Source of the DNA: Myxococcales bacterium
Lineage (GTDB): Bacteria; Myxococcota; Bradymonadia; UBA7976; UBA1532
Length of the DNA: 6,800 nt
Direction of reading: 5' to 3'
NCBI GenBank assembly: GCA_020430675.1
Contig: JAGQJJ010000216.1
Span: 1 to 6,800 of the forward strand
Part shown: piece by piece, positions 6,727-6,800 of the stretch
Layout: every line of letters starts with the position of its first letter
How positions within the stretch are numbered: the stretch's first letter is position 1
Made by a program: the position numbers and the translations under genes
Notes under the pieces: generated by a model
Databases searched by the model: none
What the model was told of the DNA's origin: nothing
The model's input: the letters and a program-made list of their open reading frames with translations, nothing else

Positions 6727-6800
6727 TCAGCTATCGGCCAGACCCAGCAGCCAGGCCAGGCCGCGGCTCACGTCGCGGTTCGGCGGGTCGCCCGGGCGCA
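6727..6800 (-). CDS. C-terminal end of an upstream gene (partial), function unknown
   Basis: Only the last 23 codons and a TGA (6729-6727) are inside the window, reading RPGDPPNRDVSRGLAWLLGL and then ADS. Nearly every codon ends in G or C (CGC, CCG, GGC, GAC, CTG), and both other minus-strand frames hit a stop within this stretch, so the frame is well supported despite its length. The final residues are an amphipathic or hydrophobic helix-like stretch. No family can be named. The stop lies 14 bp before the propeller gene's ATG, so the two are probably co-transcribed. Confidence 0.72.
   Translation of the reverse strand, partial: RPGDPPNRDVSRGLAWLLGLADS

Noticed and set aside
1..6800. tRNA, rRNA, CRISPR arrays, transposase genes, toxin-antitoxin or phage-defence genes
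   Set aside because: I saw no cloverleaf, regularly spaced identical repeats, terminal inverted repeats, transposase motifs or defence-family domains on either strand. The four main genes account for nearly all of the window.

Overview
The window is about 70% G+C and has the gene style of a large-genome Myxococcota/deltaproteobacterium (polyangial or bradymonad-like). The pointers are a eukaryotic-type Ser/Thr kinase, a lipoprotein with an Asp-rich low-complexity linker, long extracellular-type beta-propeller proteins, and codons almost always ending in G or C. This placement is an inference from style; no marker gene is present.

Layout: (1) 1-524, minus strand: the N-terminal part of a Ser/Thr protein kinase, cut by the window edge just after the HRDIKP motif. 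(2) 525-782: a 258-bp divergent intergenic region with an 11-bp inverted repeat and weak promoter-like hexamers on both sides. (3) 783-1727, plus strand: a 314-residue lipoprotein with an Asp-rich linker and a Cys-rich, probably all-beta C-terminal part. (4) 1742-2830, minus strand: a 362-residue lipoprotein with PQQ-like propeller motifs, convergent with gene 3 across only 14 bp. (5) 2831-2991: a 161-bp gap that forms most of a degenerate 75-bp tandem duplication. (6) 2992-6712, minus strand: a large Asp-box (BNR/sortilin/GH74-like) beta-propeller protein with two tandem C-terminal beta domains, whose frame is broken once near 3092-3112. (7) 6727-6800, minus strand: the last 23 codons of an upstream gene, 14 bp ahead of gene 6 and probably in the same operon.

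The main interpretive point is that a single unbroken minus-strand frame of 1,656 codons (1742-6712) looks like one protein but is best read as two genes joined by a one-base frameshift. After about residue 1204 that frame turns into Arg/Pro-rich nonsense, while the +1 frame continues a convincing C-terminus to a TGA at 2992. The nonsense then runs into a fresh ATG followed by a lipoprotein signal peptide at 2830.

The minus-strand genes (partial gene, propeller protein, PQQ-like lipoprotein) look like one co-oriented set whose products are repetitive beta-structures suited to binding or scaffolding. No catalytic activity can be assigned to them. The kinase and the Asp-rich lipoprotein are divergently transcribed neighbours, and nothing in the sequence shows a direct link with the propeller genes. 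I found no RNA gene, CRISPR array, insertion sequence or recognisable defence system.
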